Assembly: GCA_947573795.1 (NCBI GenBank)
Contig: CANPHE010000008.1
Coordinates: 1 to 64,000, forward strand
Length of the DNA: 64,000 bases
Reading direction: 5' to 3'
Source of the DNA: an uncultured Alistipes sp.
GTDB taxonomy: Bacteria; Bacteroidota; Bacteroidia; Bacteroidales; Rikenellaceae
The translations under genes and the position numbers were made by a program. Positions 1 to 8,052 of the stretch are shown one piece after another. The notes beneath the pieces are model-generated. The model was not told the DNA's origin and made no database searches. It saw only the letters and a list, made by a program, of their open reading frames with translations. Every line of letters starts with the position of its first letter. Position 1 is the stretch's first letter.

Positions 1-620
1 CGCTCATCACCAAGGCCGACGGCACGAAGTTCGGCAAGACCGAGAGCGGCAACGTATGGCTCGACCCGCGCTATACGTCGCCCTATAAATTCTACCAGTT
101 CTGGCTGAATGTCAGCGACGAAGACGCCAAGCGCTACATCAAGATATTCACGCTGCTCGACCGCGGAACCATCGAGGCGCTGATCGCCGAGCACGATGCG
201 GCACCGCACCTGCGCGTGCTCCAGAAGCGTCTTGCCGAGGAGATCACCACGATGATCCATTCGCGCGAGGAGTACGAAAAAGCCGTCGAGGCTTCGGCGA
301 TCCTTTTCGGCGGCGCTACGGCCGACGCCCTGCACCGTCTCGACGAACAGACGCTCTTGCAGGTATTCGAGGGGGTTCCGCAATTCCGCATCGCCCGCGC
401 CGAGCTGGGCATGTCCTTCGTCGATCTGTGCACCGAGAAGACGCAGATTTTCCCCTCGAAGGGCGAGTGCCGCAAACTGATCCAGGGCGGCGGCGTGTCG
501 CTCAACCGCGAGAAGGTCGCCGATCCGATGCGCCCCGTCACGGAAGAGGAGCTCATCGCCGGGAAATACCTGCTCGTGCAGCGCGGCAAGAAGAACTATT
601 ACCTCGTCATCGCCGAGTAG
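1..620 (+). CDS. tyrS: Tyrosyl-tRNA synthetase, C-terminal part
   Basis: The reading frame is open from base 3 to the stop at 618-620; the 5' part lies outside the window, so about 205 residues of this cytoplasmic enzyme are seen. It charges tRNA-Tyr with tyrosine. Near the left edge the frame reads KFGKT, the TyrS form of the KMSKS ATP-binding loop, followed by SGNVWLDP. The last 70 residues form an S4-type RNA-binding domain ([19 protein letters not shown]). The next gene, folB, starts at the base after the stop codon, so the two are probably co-transcribed. The family call is firm. Confidence 0.95.
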   Translation, partial: LITKADGTKFGKTESGNVWLDPRYTSPYKFYQFWLNVSDEDAKRYIKIFTLLDRGTIEALIAEHDAAPHLRVLQKRLAEEITTMIHSREEYEKAVEASAILFGGATADALHRLDEQTLLQVFEGVPQFRIARAELGMSFVDLCTEKTQIFPSKGECRKLIQGGGVSLNREKVADPMRPVTEEELIAGKYLLVQRGKKNYYLVIAE

Positions 621-974
621 ATGGAATACCTCATCCGCCTCGAACGCATGGAATTCCGTGCGCTGCACGGCTGCTACGAGCTCGAACGCAAAGTCGGCAA
701 CCGCTTCACGGTCGATCTGGAGATCACCGCGGAACTGGGCCACGTCGCTGCGGACGACCGGGTGGAGGAGGCCGTCAACTACCTGACGGTCTACGAGGTA
801 GTGCGCGAACAGATGCGCGTCACGCAGCGCACCATCGAGCGCGTAGCGACGAACATCATCGACGCGCTCTACGCCGCCTACCCCGAAATCCGGCACATCC
901 GTTGCACCGTCTCGAAGCTGGCCCCGCCCTTGGGCGGCAAGCTCGACCGCGTGAGCGTCGTACTGGAGCGATAA
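621..974 (+). CDS. folB: Dihydroneopterin aldolase
   Basis: A 117-residue protein of normal FolB length. It cleaves 7,8-dihydroneopterin to 6-hydroxymethyl-dihydropterin and glycolaldehyde in folate synthesis. The family glutamate after the HGCYE motif and the lysine in SKLAPPLGG, which correspond to the pterin-binding and catalytic residues, are both visible. The ATG directly follows the tyrS stop with no spacer, which points to translational coupling. Folate supply fits the metF and metH genes further along, but those are in separate transcripts. Confidence 0.93.
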   Translation: MEYLIRLERMEFRALHGCYELERKVGNRFTVDLEITAELGHVAADDRVEEAVNYLTVYEVVREQMRVTQRTIERVATNIIDALYAAYPEIRHIRCTVSKLAPPLGGKLDRVSVVLER

Positions 975-1067
975 GCGGCAACGGGAGCGCTTCGAAAGAG
1001 CGCCCCGTTGCACCCCGCGGGCTACGAAACTCCGCCCTCGTCGAGAGGGCCCCAAATAGGTTAGGTT

Positions 1068-2420
1068 ATGGGCAATCATCCCCACACGCGCGCCACGCTG
1101 GGCAGCAAGCTCAGCGCCGTATTGGTTACGGCAGGTAGTTCCGTAGGTCTGGGAAACATCTGGAGGTTTCCCTATGTCGCCGGAGACAACGGCGGCGGCG
1201 CTTTTCTCGTCCTCTACATACTATGCGTGCTGTTGCTGGGGCTCCCGCTCATGATCGCCGAGTTTTCCGTGGGACGCGCCACACGCCTCAACGCCGTCGG
1301 AGCGTTCCGTTCGCTGGACCGCAGATGGAGTTTCTTGGGTTATAACGGGGTGCTGGCCGCATTTCTGATCCTCGGATTCTATTTCGTCGTTTCGGGCTGG
1401 ACCGCCGAATACCTGGTCGGCTCCCTCTCGGGAGCGCTCGCCCGCTGCACCTCGTCGGCCGAATACGCCGAAATGTTCGAAACGTTCATCCACAACCCCT
1501 GGCGTCCGGTGCTCTACACGACGCTTTTCGTACTGGCGACCCATTTCGTCATCGCCAAGGGCGTACGCAACGGCATCGAGCGCTCGGCGAAGCTGCTCAT
1601 GCCGGTACTGTTCGTCATCCTCGTCGTGCTGGCCGTCCATTCGCTGACGATGCCCGGAGGCGGTGCGGGTCTGCGCTTCTTTTTCCGGCCCGACTTCTCG
1701 AAAGTAACCCCCTCGACAATCCTCGTCGCCCTGGGGCAAGCCTTCTTCTCGCTCTCGATCGGTATCGGCATCATGGTGACCTACGCGTCGTATTTCGGCC
1801 GCGAAACGAACCTGCGCCACACGGCGCTCAACGTCACGCTGATCGACACGCTGGTCGCCATCCTCTCGGGTGTCGTGATCTTCCCGGCGGTCTTCAGCGC
1901 CGGCATCGAACCCGCCTCGGGGCCGTCGCTGGTCTTCATCACCCTGCCGAGCATCTTCCGCGACATGCCGCTGAGCATGGTGTGGTCGTCGATCTTCTTT
2001 CTGCTGCTGGTCATCGCGGCCCTGACCTCCACGATCTCGCTCCACGAGGTCGTGACGGCCTATCTGCACGAAGAATGGCACCTGAATCGCCGCGCCGCCA
2101 CCTGGGCGACGACCGGCGCCACAGCCGTACTGGGTGCCCTGGCATCGCTATCGCTGGGGGTGCTCCGCGACTGGACCGTCTGCGGGCTCAACCTTTTCGA
2201 CTCGCTGGACTTCCTCACGGCCAACATCATGCTTCCGGCCGGCGGATTCTTCACCTGCCTGTTCGTCGGCTGGCGGCTGGACCGCGCAGTCCTTCGCCGC
2301 GAAATCACCAACGACGGAACGCTGCGCTTCCGCATCTTCGGGGCATTCCTGTTCCTGCTGCGCTACGTGCTTCCGGTGATTCTGCTGGCGATCTTCCTCG
2401 ACAATCTGGGCCTGTTCTAA
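1068..2420 (+). CDS. SNF-family sodium-dependent transporter
   Basis: A 450-residue polytopic inner-membrane protein of the neurotransmitter:sodium symporter (SNF/LeuT) family, which carries amino acids or similar small molecules with sodium. The first helix shows the signature GLGNIWRFPY, followed by GGGAFLVLY, the unwound segment that binds sodium and substrate in LeuT. About 11-12 hydrophobic segments can be counted. The substrate cannot be read from sequence. A spacer of 93 bases separates it from folB. A strong terminator follows. Confidence 0.9.
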   Translation: MGNHPHTRATLGSKLSAVLVTAGSSVGLGNIWRFPYVAGDNGGGAFLVLYILCVLLLGLPLMIAEFSVGRATRLNAVGAFRSLDRRWSFLGYNGVLAAFLILGFYFVVSGWTAEYLVGSLSGALARCTSSAEYAEMFETFIHNPWRPVLYTTLFVLATHFVIAKGVRNGIERSAKLLMPVLFVILVVLAVHSLTMPGGGAGLRFFFRPDFSKVTPSTILVALGQAFFSLSIGIGIMVTYASYFGRETNLRHTALNVTLIDTLVAILSGVVIFPAVFSAGIEPASGPSLVFITLPSIFRDMPLSMVWSSIFFLLLVIAALTSTISLHEVVTAYLHEEWHLNRRAATWATTGATAVLGALASLSLGVLRDWTVCGLNLFDSLDFLTANIMLPAGGFFTCLFVGWRLDRAVLRREITNDGTLRFRIFGAFLFLLRYVLPVILLAIFLDNLGLF

Positions 2421-2440
2421 GCCCCTCCGCAAATGCGAAA

Positions 2441-2465
2441 AGCATCGCCGCAGCGATGCTTTTTC
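2441..2465 (+). terminator. Rho-independent terminator after SNF transporter
   Basis: Perfect 8-bp stem AGCATCGC/GCGATGCT (2441-2448 and 2453-2460) with loop CGCA, A-run before and T-run after. It can act on both strands but the opposite gene ends further right. Confidence 0.88.
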
Positions 2466-2484
2466 GTTAATATTTCTTCGAACC

Positions 2485-2519
2485 GCGCGAGCCGCAGCTT
2501 CCCTGAGCGGAGGCTCGCC
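2485..2519. repeat. Dispersed GC-rich repeat, copy 1
   Basis: A 35-base block starting GCGCGAGCCGCAGC and ending GGAGGCTCGCC, with internal self-complementarity (GAGCC...GGCTC). A near-identical 36-base copy lies at 4931-4966, and a related hairpin cluster at 52147-52192. Confidence 0.7.
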
Positions 2520-2557
2520 TCCTGCCGTCGAAGACGATCTCTCCTCAGACGGCCCCA

Positions 2558-3811
2558 TCAGAGGAACGGCTCCGTCTTCCGCACAGCTCCGAGCCCCGGG
2601 GCAGCCGTCAGTCCGTCTTTCACGTAATCGGGAATCGTCGTACGCGTATACTGCGACACGATCGCATCGGACTGGCTGGTCAACGTCATCCGATCGCCCT
2701 CGCAGAGCATTGCATAACGCTCTTTCCACGGCGTACCGTCTTCATAAACACCGTTCAATACTTGCTGGCCATTCTGTGTCGCGACCGTATAAGTTCCGCG
2801 GAAAACGGCGAAGCCCATGACATCGAGACTCTGATAGAGCTCGAACCGACCGTCGGCCCGCAACTCCATATAAATACGCCCGGCCAGCCCGGCATCGCCG
2901 TTCCAGAGCGACAACATCCACTCCCCAGTCCACGGACTGCGTACGGCGATCAGCGTCTCGATCGCCTGCGGATAGTGAGGCGTGCGGAGCGTCAGCTTCG
3001 CGGCACCGCCCGTCAGGGCCGTCACGCGGCCTTCGGACGTCACCGTAGCCACGCCCGAATCGGATATCTCCCACACGGGATCGAGCACCGCAGGGTCTTC
3101 GATCACGACCTGTACGCCGCCGCGCGTGGTCAACAACCGCGGCGTCACCGTCTCGCCCTCGTCGAGCGTATAGCTCTCCGACTCGAAACGCAGATCGTGC
3201 AGTTCTACGACGATATCGGCCGCCAACTCCTCGGAGAGCAGCGGCGTCTTTCCGACCAGCCGCGTAGCGCCGTACCCTACGGCCGTAATCCGGCCTTCGG
3301 CATCGACCGTGGCCACGCGTTCGTCCTCCGTCCGCCACACGATATCGAAACGGTTCGTCGTCGCGACCTCCTGGCCGCGCTCCGTGACGAAAAGCTCCAC
3401 GGCGACCGTTTCGCCGTATTCGAGCGCATAATTCGTCTTGCCGAGCCGCAGGCCCAAAGGATATACGACGATCTCGGCCGTCACGGGAGCTTCCCAATAG
3501 GCACTCTCGGCCACGAGTTTCGTTATACCGTATTTCAGGCCCGTGATCCGTCGCGTATCCTCGGCTACCGAAGCGATCTGAGGATCCTCGACGCGCAACT
3601 TCACGCCGTAGCGATCCGTCGTCCAATCGTATTCCGTCTCACCGTCGCCGACCGTCATCAACAGCTTGGGCGACTGAACGTAATTCAGCAGAATTTCATA
3701 CCGCTCCTGCTGGAACCGTACGTTCCGGGGCCGCGGAAGCGAATCCCCGTCTTTACCACATCCCAGCAGCAATAACAACACGGCGCATAACGCCGCAATT
3801 TTCGTTTTCAT
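2558..3811 (-). CDS. Ig-like (BIG2) domain lipoprotein
   Basis: A 417-residue protein with a lipoprotein signal: MKTKIAALCAVLLLLLGCG, cysteine at residue 19. The ATG at 3811 is chosen because it gives this signal; the frame is open further upstream but without one. The middle holds two or three bacterial Ig-like repeats of the type VWRTEDERVATVDAEG-RITAVGYGATRLVG. The last 110 residues (SPWTGEWMLSLWNGDAG onward) form a separate beta-rich domain with a GTYTV core that I cannot name. It is probably on the outer membrane. It is divergent from the rubrerythrin-like gene at 4035. Function unknown. Confidence 0.8.
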   Translation of the reverse strand: MKTKIAALCAVLLLLLGCGKDGDSLPRPRNVRFQQERYEILLNYVQSPKLLMTVGDGETEYDWTTDRYGVKLRVEDPQIASVAEDTRRITGLKYGITKLVAESAYWEAPVTAEIVVYPLGLRLGKTNYALEYGETVAVELFVTERGQEVATTNRFDIVWRTEDERVATVDAEGRITAVGYGATRLVGKTPLLSEELAADIVVELHDLRFESESYTLDEGETVTPRLLTTRGGVQVVIEDPAVLDPVWEISDSGVATVTSEGRVTALTGGAAKLTLRTPHYPQAIETLIAVRSPWTGEWMLSLWNGDAGLAGRIYMELRADGRFELYQSLDVMGFAVFRGTYTVATQNGQQVLNGVYEDGTPWKERYAMLCEGDRMTLTSQSDAIVSQYTRTTIPDYVKDGLTAAPGLGAVRKTEPFL

Positions 3812-4034
3812 TCCCTTTCTCGTAAAAAACACCCCGTTCCGGCATCGTTTCCGGAGACGGCAGGACAAATATACGCAATAAATCGGCAATCCCCAATTCC
3901 GAGGGCGGAATTCTCCGTCGCAATCCGACGACTTCGTTGGCATAAAAAATGCACCCTTCGTCCGCCGAGTTCTCCCTCGCCGCACGACATCCGGGCGGCA
4001 CCCACGGAATCCGGAAAGAATTTCGATCACCGCC

Positions 4035-4679
4035 ATGAAACTTCGACCTTTTTTGGTGCTGCTGCTGTTCGTCGCATCGGCAGGCATCCTCGTCTGGCTC
4101 TATTACACGGCCACGGGCAAGCCGAAGCCCGCGCACGAATCGGTATGGACCGAAACGCTCGCCGACCTCGACGCCTGTTGTCGGCGCAAGCATGTGAAAT
4201 CGGCGCAGTACGAACACTTCGCAGCAATCGCCGACCGGGAGCAGCGCCGCGATGCGGCCCGGCTGTTCCGGGCCATGGCGCTCTCCGAACGGCTCCAGGA
4301 GAACTATTGCGCCGGCGCCATCGTCCGCCTGGGCGGAAACTATACGCCGCCCGAACGGATCATCGTCTTCCGCGGCACCACCGAGAACAACCTCGCGCGA
4401 AGCATCGATTACGAACGACGCACGATGGACGAACGGCACGGTGCGGAGATCGACCGCGCCATGCAGCTCGGCAACCGCTACGCCGCGCGCATGCTGATCT
4501 GGGCCGCGGCGAACGACCTGCGCCACGTCGCGTTCATGGAACATTGCCACTGCACGCAGGCCGACAGTTGCGTCTATCTGGTCTGTCCCTCGTGCGGGCA
4601 TCTCTACGAAGCGACCCGTTGCGATTTCTACTGTCCGTCGTGCCTCACTTCGGGACGGAAATTCGTAAGGTTCGAATAG
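4035..4679 (+). CDS. Membrane-anchored rubrerythrin-like protein
   Basis: A 214-residue protein. Residues 1-25 are a hydrophobic signal anchor. The middle aligns with the ferritin-like four-helix domain of rubrerythrin (YEHFAAIADRE, GTTENNLARSIDYE, DLRHVAFMEH), and the end is a rubredoxin-like zinc/iron ribbon (VCPSCGHLYE, CPSC). Rubrerythrins reduce peroxide with a diiron site. By hand alignment several diiron ligands are changed: Lys52 for the first-helix Glu, Gln88 for His in ExxH, Thr for a third-helix Glu, Asp for Glu in the last ExxH. Membrane anchoring is also unusual. It may have lost peroxidase activity or bind another metal. Confidence 0.75.
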   Translation: MKLRPFLVLLLFVASAGILVWLYYTATGKPKPAHESVWTETLADLDACCRRKHVKSAQYEHFAAIADREQRRDAARLFRAMALSERLQENYCAGAIVRLGGNYTPPERIIVFRGTTENNLARSIDYERRTMDERHGAEIDRAMQLGNRYAARMLIWAAANDLRHVAFMEHCHCTQADSCVYLVCPSCGHLYEATRCDFYCPSCLTSGRKFVRFE

Positions 4680-5227
4680 CGGGCCCCGCAGACTATGGCC
4701 CTGCAACTGACTTTTCCGAATCGCGGATGTCGTTCTCGCGGGTCATCGCTCACCCATCACTTACGCGAGTGGAGTAAGATCAAGACTTTACTCCCTACTA
4801 CATTACGGACCGCACGGCCAATTTCTAAAACCCGGCTTTTAGCCGGGCGCGGCGAACGAGAATGCGGAATCGTTGTGCCGCTGCGCAGCATTGGTTTAAT
4901 CCTTTGTTACAAACTGCGGCTCTCGGAGCCGCGCGAGCCGTAGCCTCCCCTGGGCGGAGGCTCGCCGTTGGCGCCCCTCCGCAGGCCACGACTCGCACAA
5001 CCGTCACAATGCATTAATACCTAAATTCAGAAAGCCCGTCTCTTAGACGGGCGCAGGCTGCAATCCACATTTCCTAAGCACCGAACTTTTCTGATTCAGC
5101 TGCATGATTTTCGAGCAGAAATAGCCAATTCCCGACAATTTTCGACTATCTTTGCATTACATACTGACAAGCCTGTAAGTCTGTCACTTATTTTAATTCA
5201 ATCAACGAATCATATAAAAAGATTTCA
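4680..5227. repeat. Intergenic block of hairpin repeats
   Basis: No gene is supported here. It holds three short palindromes of one design, a 7-8 bp stem with a 3-base loop: CCCGGCT-TTT-AGCCGGG (4831-4847), GCGGCTC-TCG-GAGCCGC (4916-4932), and GCCCGTCT-CTT-AGACGGGC (5034-5052). The dispersed repeat copy 2 is at 4931-4966. After about 5100 the composition drops sharply to AT-rich, leading into the gene at 5228. Confidence 0.75.
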
Positions 5228-5554
5228 ATGAAAAAGTTTTTATTCGTTTTTATTTCTTGCATAACATTAGGTACAGCAAAAACATACGCTCAATCGGTTG
5301 ACTCTTTACAGGTAGTTGTCGATAGTCTATCAGCAAAAGTAATAAAACTGGAACATGACTTGATTTATTTGAAAATAAAAACCGACATAAATACTTTGAA
5401 CACAAAAATAGAGATTCTTTCCATAAAAGTCGACGATTTATTAACTAGTTTTCAAATGGCAATTCGCTCTAATCGGAAAGAAGATATGAGAGATGTACTG
5501 CAAGAGTCTCATAGACTTTATAAAAGAAGCACAGAACTTGTAAAAAAGAAATAG
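5228..5554 (+). CDS. Small secreted coiled-coil protein, unknown
   Basis: The zero-frame product has 108 residues: a Sec signal peptide (MKKFLFVFISCITLGTAKTYAQ, cut after AQ) and then a heptad-like coiled coil (VDSLQVVVDSLSAKVIKLEHD, repeated LSIKV). The base composition is strikingly AT-rich against GC-rich neighbours on both sides, a sign of recent transfer. The frame stops at TAG just after a run of six A residues and AAG. The -1 frame then stays open to 5703, giving a 158-residue product that keeps the coiled-coil character. I do not recognise the family. Confidence 0.7.
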   Translation: MKKFLFVFISCITLGTAKTYAQSVDSLQVVVDSLSAKVIKLEHDLIYLKIKTDINTLNTKIEILSIKVDDLLTSFQMAIRSNRKEDMRDVLQESHRLYKRSTELVKKK

Positions 5555-5703
5555 ACTCATTACAAAAATTTGTAAATTCAAAAGAGAATTTACTCTCGTT
5601 TTCCGAGAATTTGTATATATCTGAAGATATTTTTTTCGTATGGAACTCTTATTCTACTTTAGAAAAACAATTGTCTTTAGTTGAAAAAGCATTGAATAGA
5701 TAA
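5542..5703 (+). other. Candidate -1 frameshift site and extension
   Basis: The heptamer A_AAA_AAG (5542-5548) sits in the correct phase for -1 slippage, two codons before the zero-frame stop at 5552. The -1 frame runs 51 codons from 5548 with no stop, ending in TAA at 5701-5703, despite the AT-rich sequence. An inverted repeat TTACAAA-AA-TTTGTAA (5560-5575) lies 11 bases downstream. This is either programmed frameshifting or a one-base lesion in a pseudogene. Confidence 0.6.
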
Positions 5704-5732
5704 ACGAACTGTTTTTAAATCTAAAAAAATCG

Positions 5733-5759
5733 CCCCTGCCAGAAATATTTTGGCAGGGG
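5733..5759. terminator. Bidirectional terminator
   Basis: Perfect 9-bp stem CCCCTGCCA/TGGCAGGGG with a 9-base loop, between the convergent gene at 5228 and rnr. A-runs precede it. The tail GGGGTGAAATCGTTTAAA is shared with the terminator at 22344-22375, which also separates convergent genes. Confidence 0.85.
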
Positions 5760-5853
5760 TGAAATCGTTTAAAATCAAAGGAAAACTGATCTACATAGGC
5801 TGAAACTTCGCAAACCGCTTCCGAACCGCCAGCCGCCGGAAACGAGAAACCTT

Positions 5854-8052
5854 TTACTTCTCACTTTTGCCTTTTCCCTTCCTACCCGGCCGTTCCGGCA
5901 GCAGAATCTCGAAATCGAGCTGCCGCCGCTGCAAGTCCGCACGCCGCACACGGATACGCACCGCATCGCCCAACGTGAGGCGACGCCCCGTCGAGCGCCC
6001 GACGATCTCGTAACGATCCTCGTAGAACTGGTAGAAATCTCCCGCGATATCGCGCAGGAACGACATGCCTTCGATATGGGTCTCGTCGAGTTCGACATAC
6101 ACGCCCCACTCGGTGAGGCCCGAGATATGACCGTCGAACTCCTCGCCGATACGGTCTTTGAGGAACTCGACCATCTTGTATTTGATCGACGCGCGTTCGG
6201 CTTCGGCCGCCACCACCTCGCGTTCCGAAGCACGGACACACAGTGCTTCTGTCTCCGCTTTGTCGGCCGAACGCCCCCCTTCGAGGTAGCGGGCCAGCAA
6301 GCGGTGGACCATCATGTCGGGATAGCGTCGAATGGGCGACGTGAAATGGGTATAGCTGTCGAACGCCAGTCCGTAGTGGCCGATGTTGTCGGTCGTATAA
6401 TAAGCCTTGGCCATCGACCGCACGGCCATGGTCGATACGGCATTCTCCTCGCTCGAACCCTTCACCGCAGCGAACAGTTTGTTGAGCTCGCGAGCCACGG
6501 CGCGCCCCTTGGTCGCCTTGAAGATATGGCCGAAACGCAGGATGAACTGGCGGAAGCGGTCGAGCTTCTCCGCATCGGGGGTATCGTGCACGCGGTAAAC
6601 CATCGTACGGGGCACGCGGCGTCCCTTCTCGCTGCGGCGATGGCCGCAGAACTCGGCGACACGACGGTTGGCTAGCAACATGAACTCTTCGATCATCCGG
6701 TTGGCATCCTGCTGCTCCTTGAAATAAACCCCGAGCGGCTTTCCGTTCTCGTCGAGCGTGAAGCGCACCTCCTCGCGATCGAACGAAATGGCCCCGCAGC
6801 GGAAACGTTCGCGGCGCAAACCCTGCGCCAGGCGATTGAGCGTCAGCACCTCCTCGGCATAGTCGCCCTGTCCGGTCTCGATGACCCGCTGCGCCTCGGC
6901 ATAGGTGAAACGGCGGTCGGAGTGGATGACCGTGCGGCCGAACCATTCGTCGAGCAGTTCGAGGTTTTCGTTCAGGGTGAAGACGGCCGAAAAACAGAGG
7001 CTCGTCTCGTCGGGCCGCAGCGAGCAAAGCTCGTTCGACAGCCGCTCGGGCAGCATCGGCACCGTGCGGTCGACCAGGTAGACCGAGGTCCCGCGCTCTA
7101 TGGCTTCGTCGTCGAGCACCGAATGGGGACGGACATAGTAGGTGACGTCGGCGATATGCACGCCCACTTCCCAGACACCCTCCGCCACGCGGCGCACCGA
7201 CAGCGCATCGTCGAAATCCTTGGCATCGGCCGGGTCGACCGTAAAGGTCACCGTATCGCGGAAATCGCGACGGCGGGCGATCTCCTCCTCCGGAATGCGG
7301 CTGTCGATCGCGGCGGCCGCCTCCTCGATCCGCGGATCGAACCGGTAGGGAAGTTCGTATTCGGCCAGGATGGCGTGCATCTCGGTCTCGTTATCGCCCG
7401 CATGGCCCAGCCGCTCGACGAGTTCGCCCTCGGGGCTCTTGCTGCCCGGCGCCCAGTCGACGATACGCACGACGACCTTCTCGCCGTCCTCCACCTCGGG
7501 ATAGGTGCGCTTCGAAAGGTAGATATCCACGGGCATCTTGCGCGAATCGGCCCGCACGAAAATCTGATGGGGCCCCACCTCGGCGATGCCGATATAGGGT
7601 TTGCGGCTGCGCTCGACGATGCGCACGATCTCGCCCTCGATCTGTCCCTTGCCGCTGCGGTGCATCGGCGCGACCTCTACCCGATCGCCGTCCAAAGTAT
7701 TGAGGGCATTGCGCTGGTTGACGAAAATATCGGTCTCTGCCCCTTCGACGCGGACGTAGACCGAGCCTCCCGCAGTCATCGAGGCCACCCCCTCGTAATG
7801 GGGTACGTGCTGCCGCGCGAGGCGGTATTTCTGGCGTGCACACACCTCGACGACGCCCTGTTCGAGCAGGTCGTTCAGCAGGGCGAGCGTCTCCGCACGG
7901 CCCTGCTTCGACGCCCCGCCCGAAGCGGATGCGAGGTGTTTGAGCGAAAATTTGGTATCGGGAAATTCGCGCAGCAGGTGCAGAACGATGCTCGCGCGAT
8001 CTCTATTTTCCGGGCCTTCGGCGGCACGGTTTCTCTTTTTTGTTCGTTTCAT
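5854..8052 (-). CDS. rnr: Ribonuclease R
   Basis: A 732-residue 3'-5' exoribonuclease of the RNB family, of normal length. Order: a basic N-terminal winged-helix region, two cold-shock OB domains, the RNB catalytic core with DPADAKDFDDALS (the magnesium-binding aspartates), then an S1 domain (DGHISGLTEWGVYVEL) and a lysine-rich tail (KGKGKSEK). It degrades structured RNA in the cytoplasm. The ATG overlaps the stop of the M20 gene by 4 bases (8049-8052), so it is the last gene of a metF-M20-rnr operon. Confidence 0.96.
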   Translation of the reverse strand: MKRTKKRNRAAEGPENRDRASIVLHLLREFPDTKFSLKHLASASGGASKQGRAETLALLNDLLEQGVVEVCARQKYRLARQHVPHYEGVASMTAGGSVYVRVEGAETDIFVNQRNALNTLDGDRVEVAPMHRSGKGQIEGEIVRIVERSRKPYIGIAEVGPHQIFVRADSRKMPVDIYLSKRTYPEVEDGEKVVVRIVDWAPGSKSPEGELVERLGHAGDNETEMHAILAEYELPYRFDPRIEEAAAAIDSRIPEEEIARRRDFRDTVTFTVDPADAKDFDDALSVRRVAEGVWEVGVHIADVTYYVRPHSVLDDEAIERGTSVYLVDRTVPMLPERLSNELCSLRPDETSLCFSAVFTLNENLELLDEWFGRTVIHSDRRFTYAEAQRVIETGQGDYAEEVLTLNRLAQGLRRERFRCGAISFDREEVRFTLDENGKPLGVYFKEQQDANRMIEEFMLLANRRVAEFCGHRRSEKGRRVPRTMVYRVHDTPDAEKLDRFRQFILRFGHIFKATKGRAVARELNKLFAAVKGSSEENAVSTMAVRSMAKAYYTTDNIGHYGLAFDSYTHFTSPIRRYPDMMVHRLLARYLEGGRSADKAETEALCVRASEREVVAAEAERASIKYKMVEFLKDRIGEEFDGHISGLTEWGVYVELDETHIEGMSFLRDIAGDFYQFYEDRYEIVGRSTGRRLTLGDAVRIRVRRADLQRRQLDFEILLPERPGRKGKGKSEK

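Noticed and set aside
4695..5007. Small frames of 60-82 codons in the repeat block
   Set aside because: They run through palindromic repeats and differ in composition from real genes.
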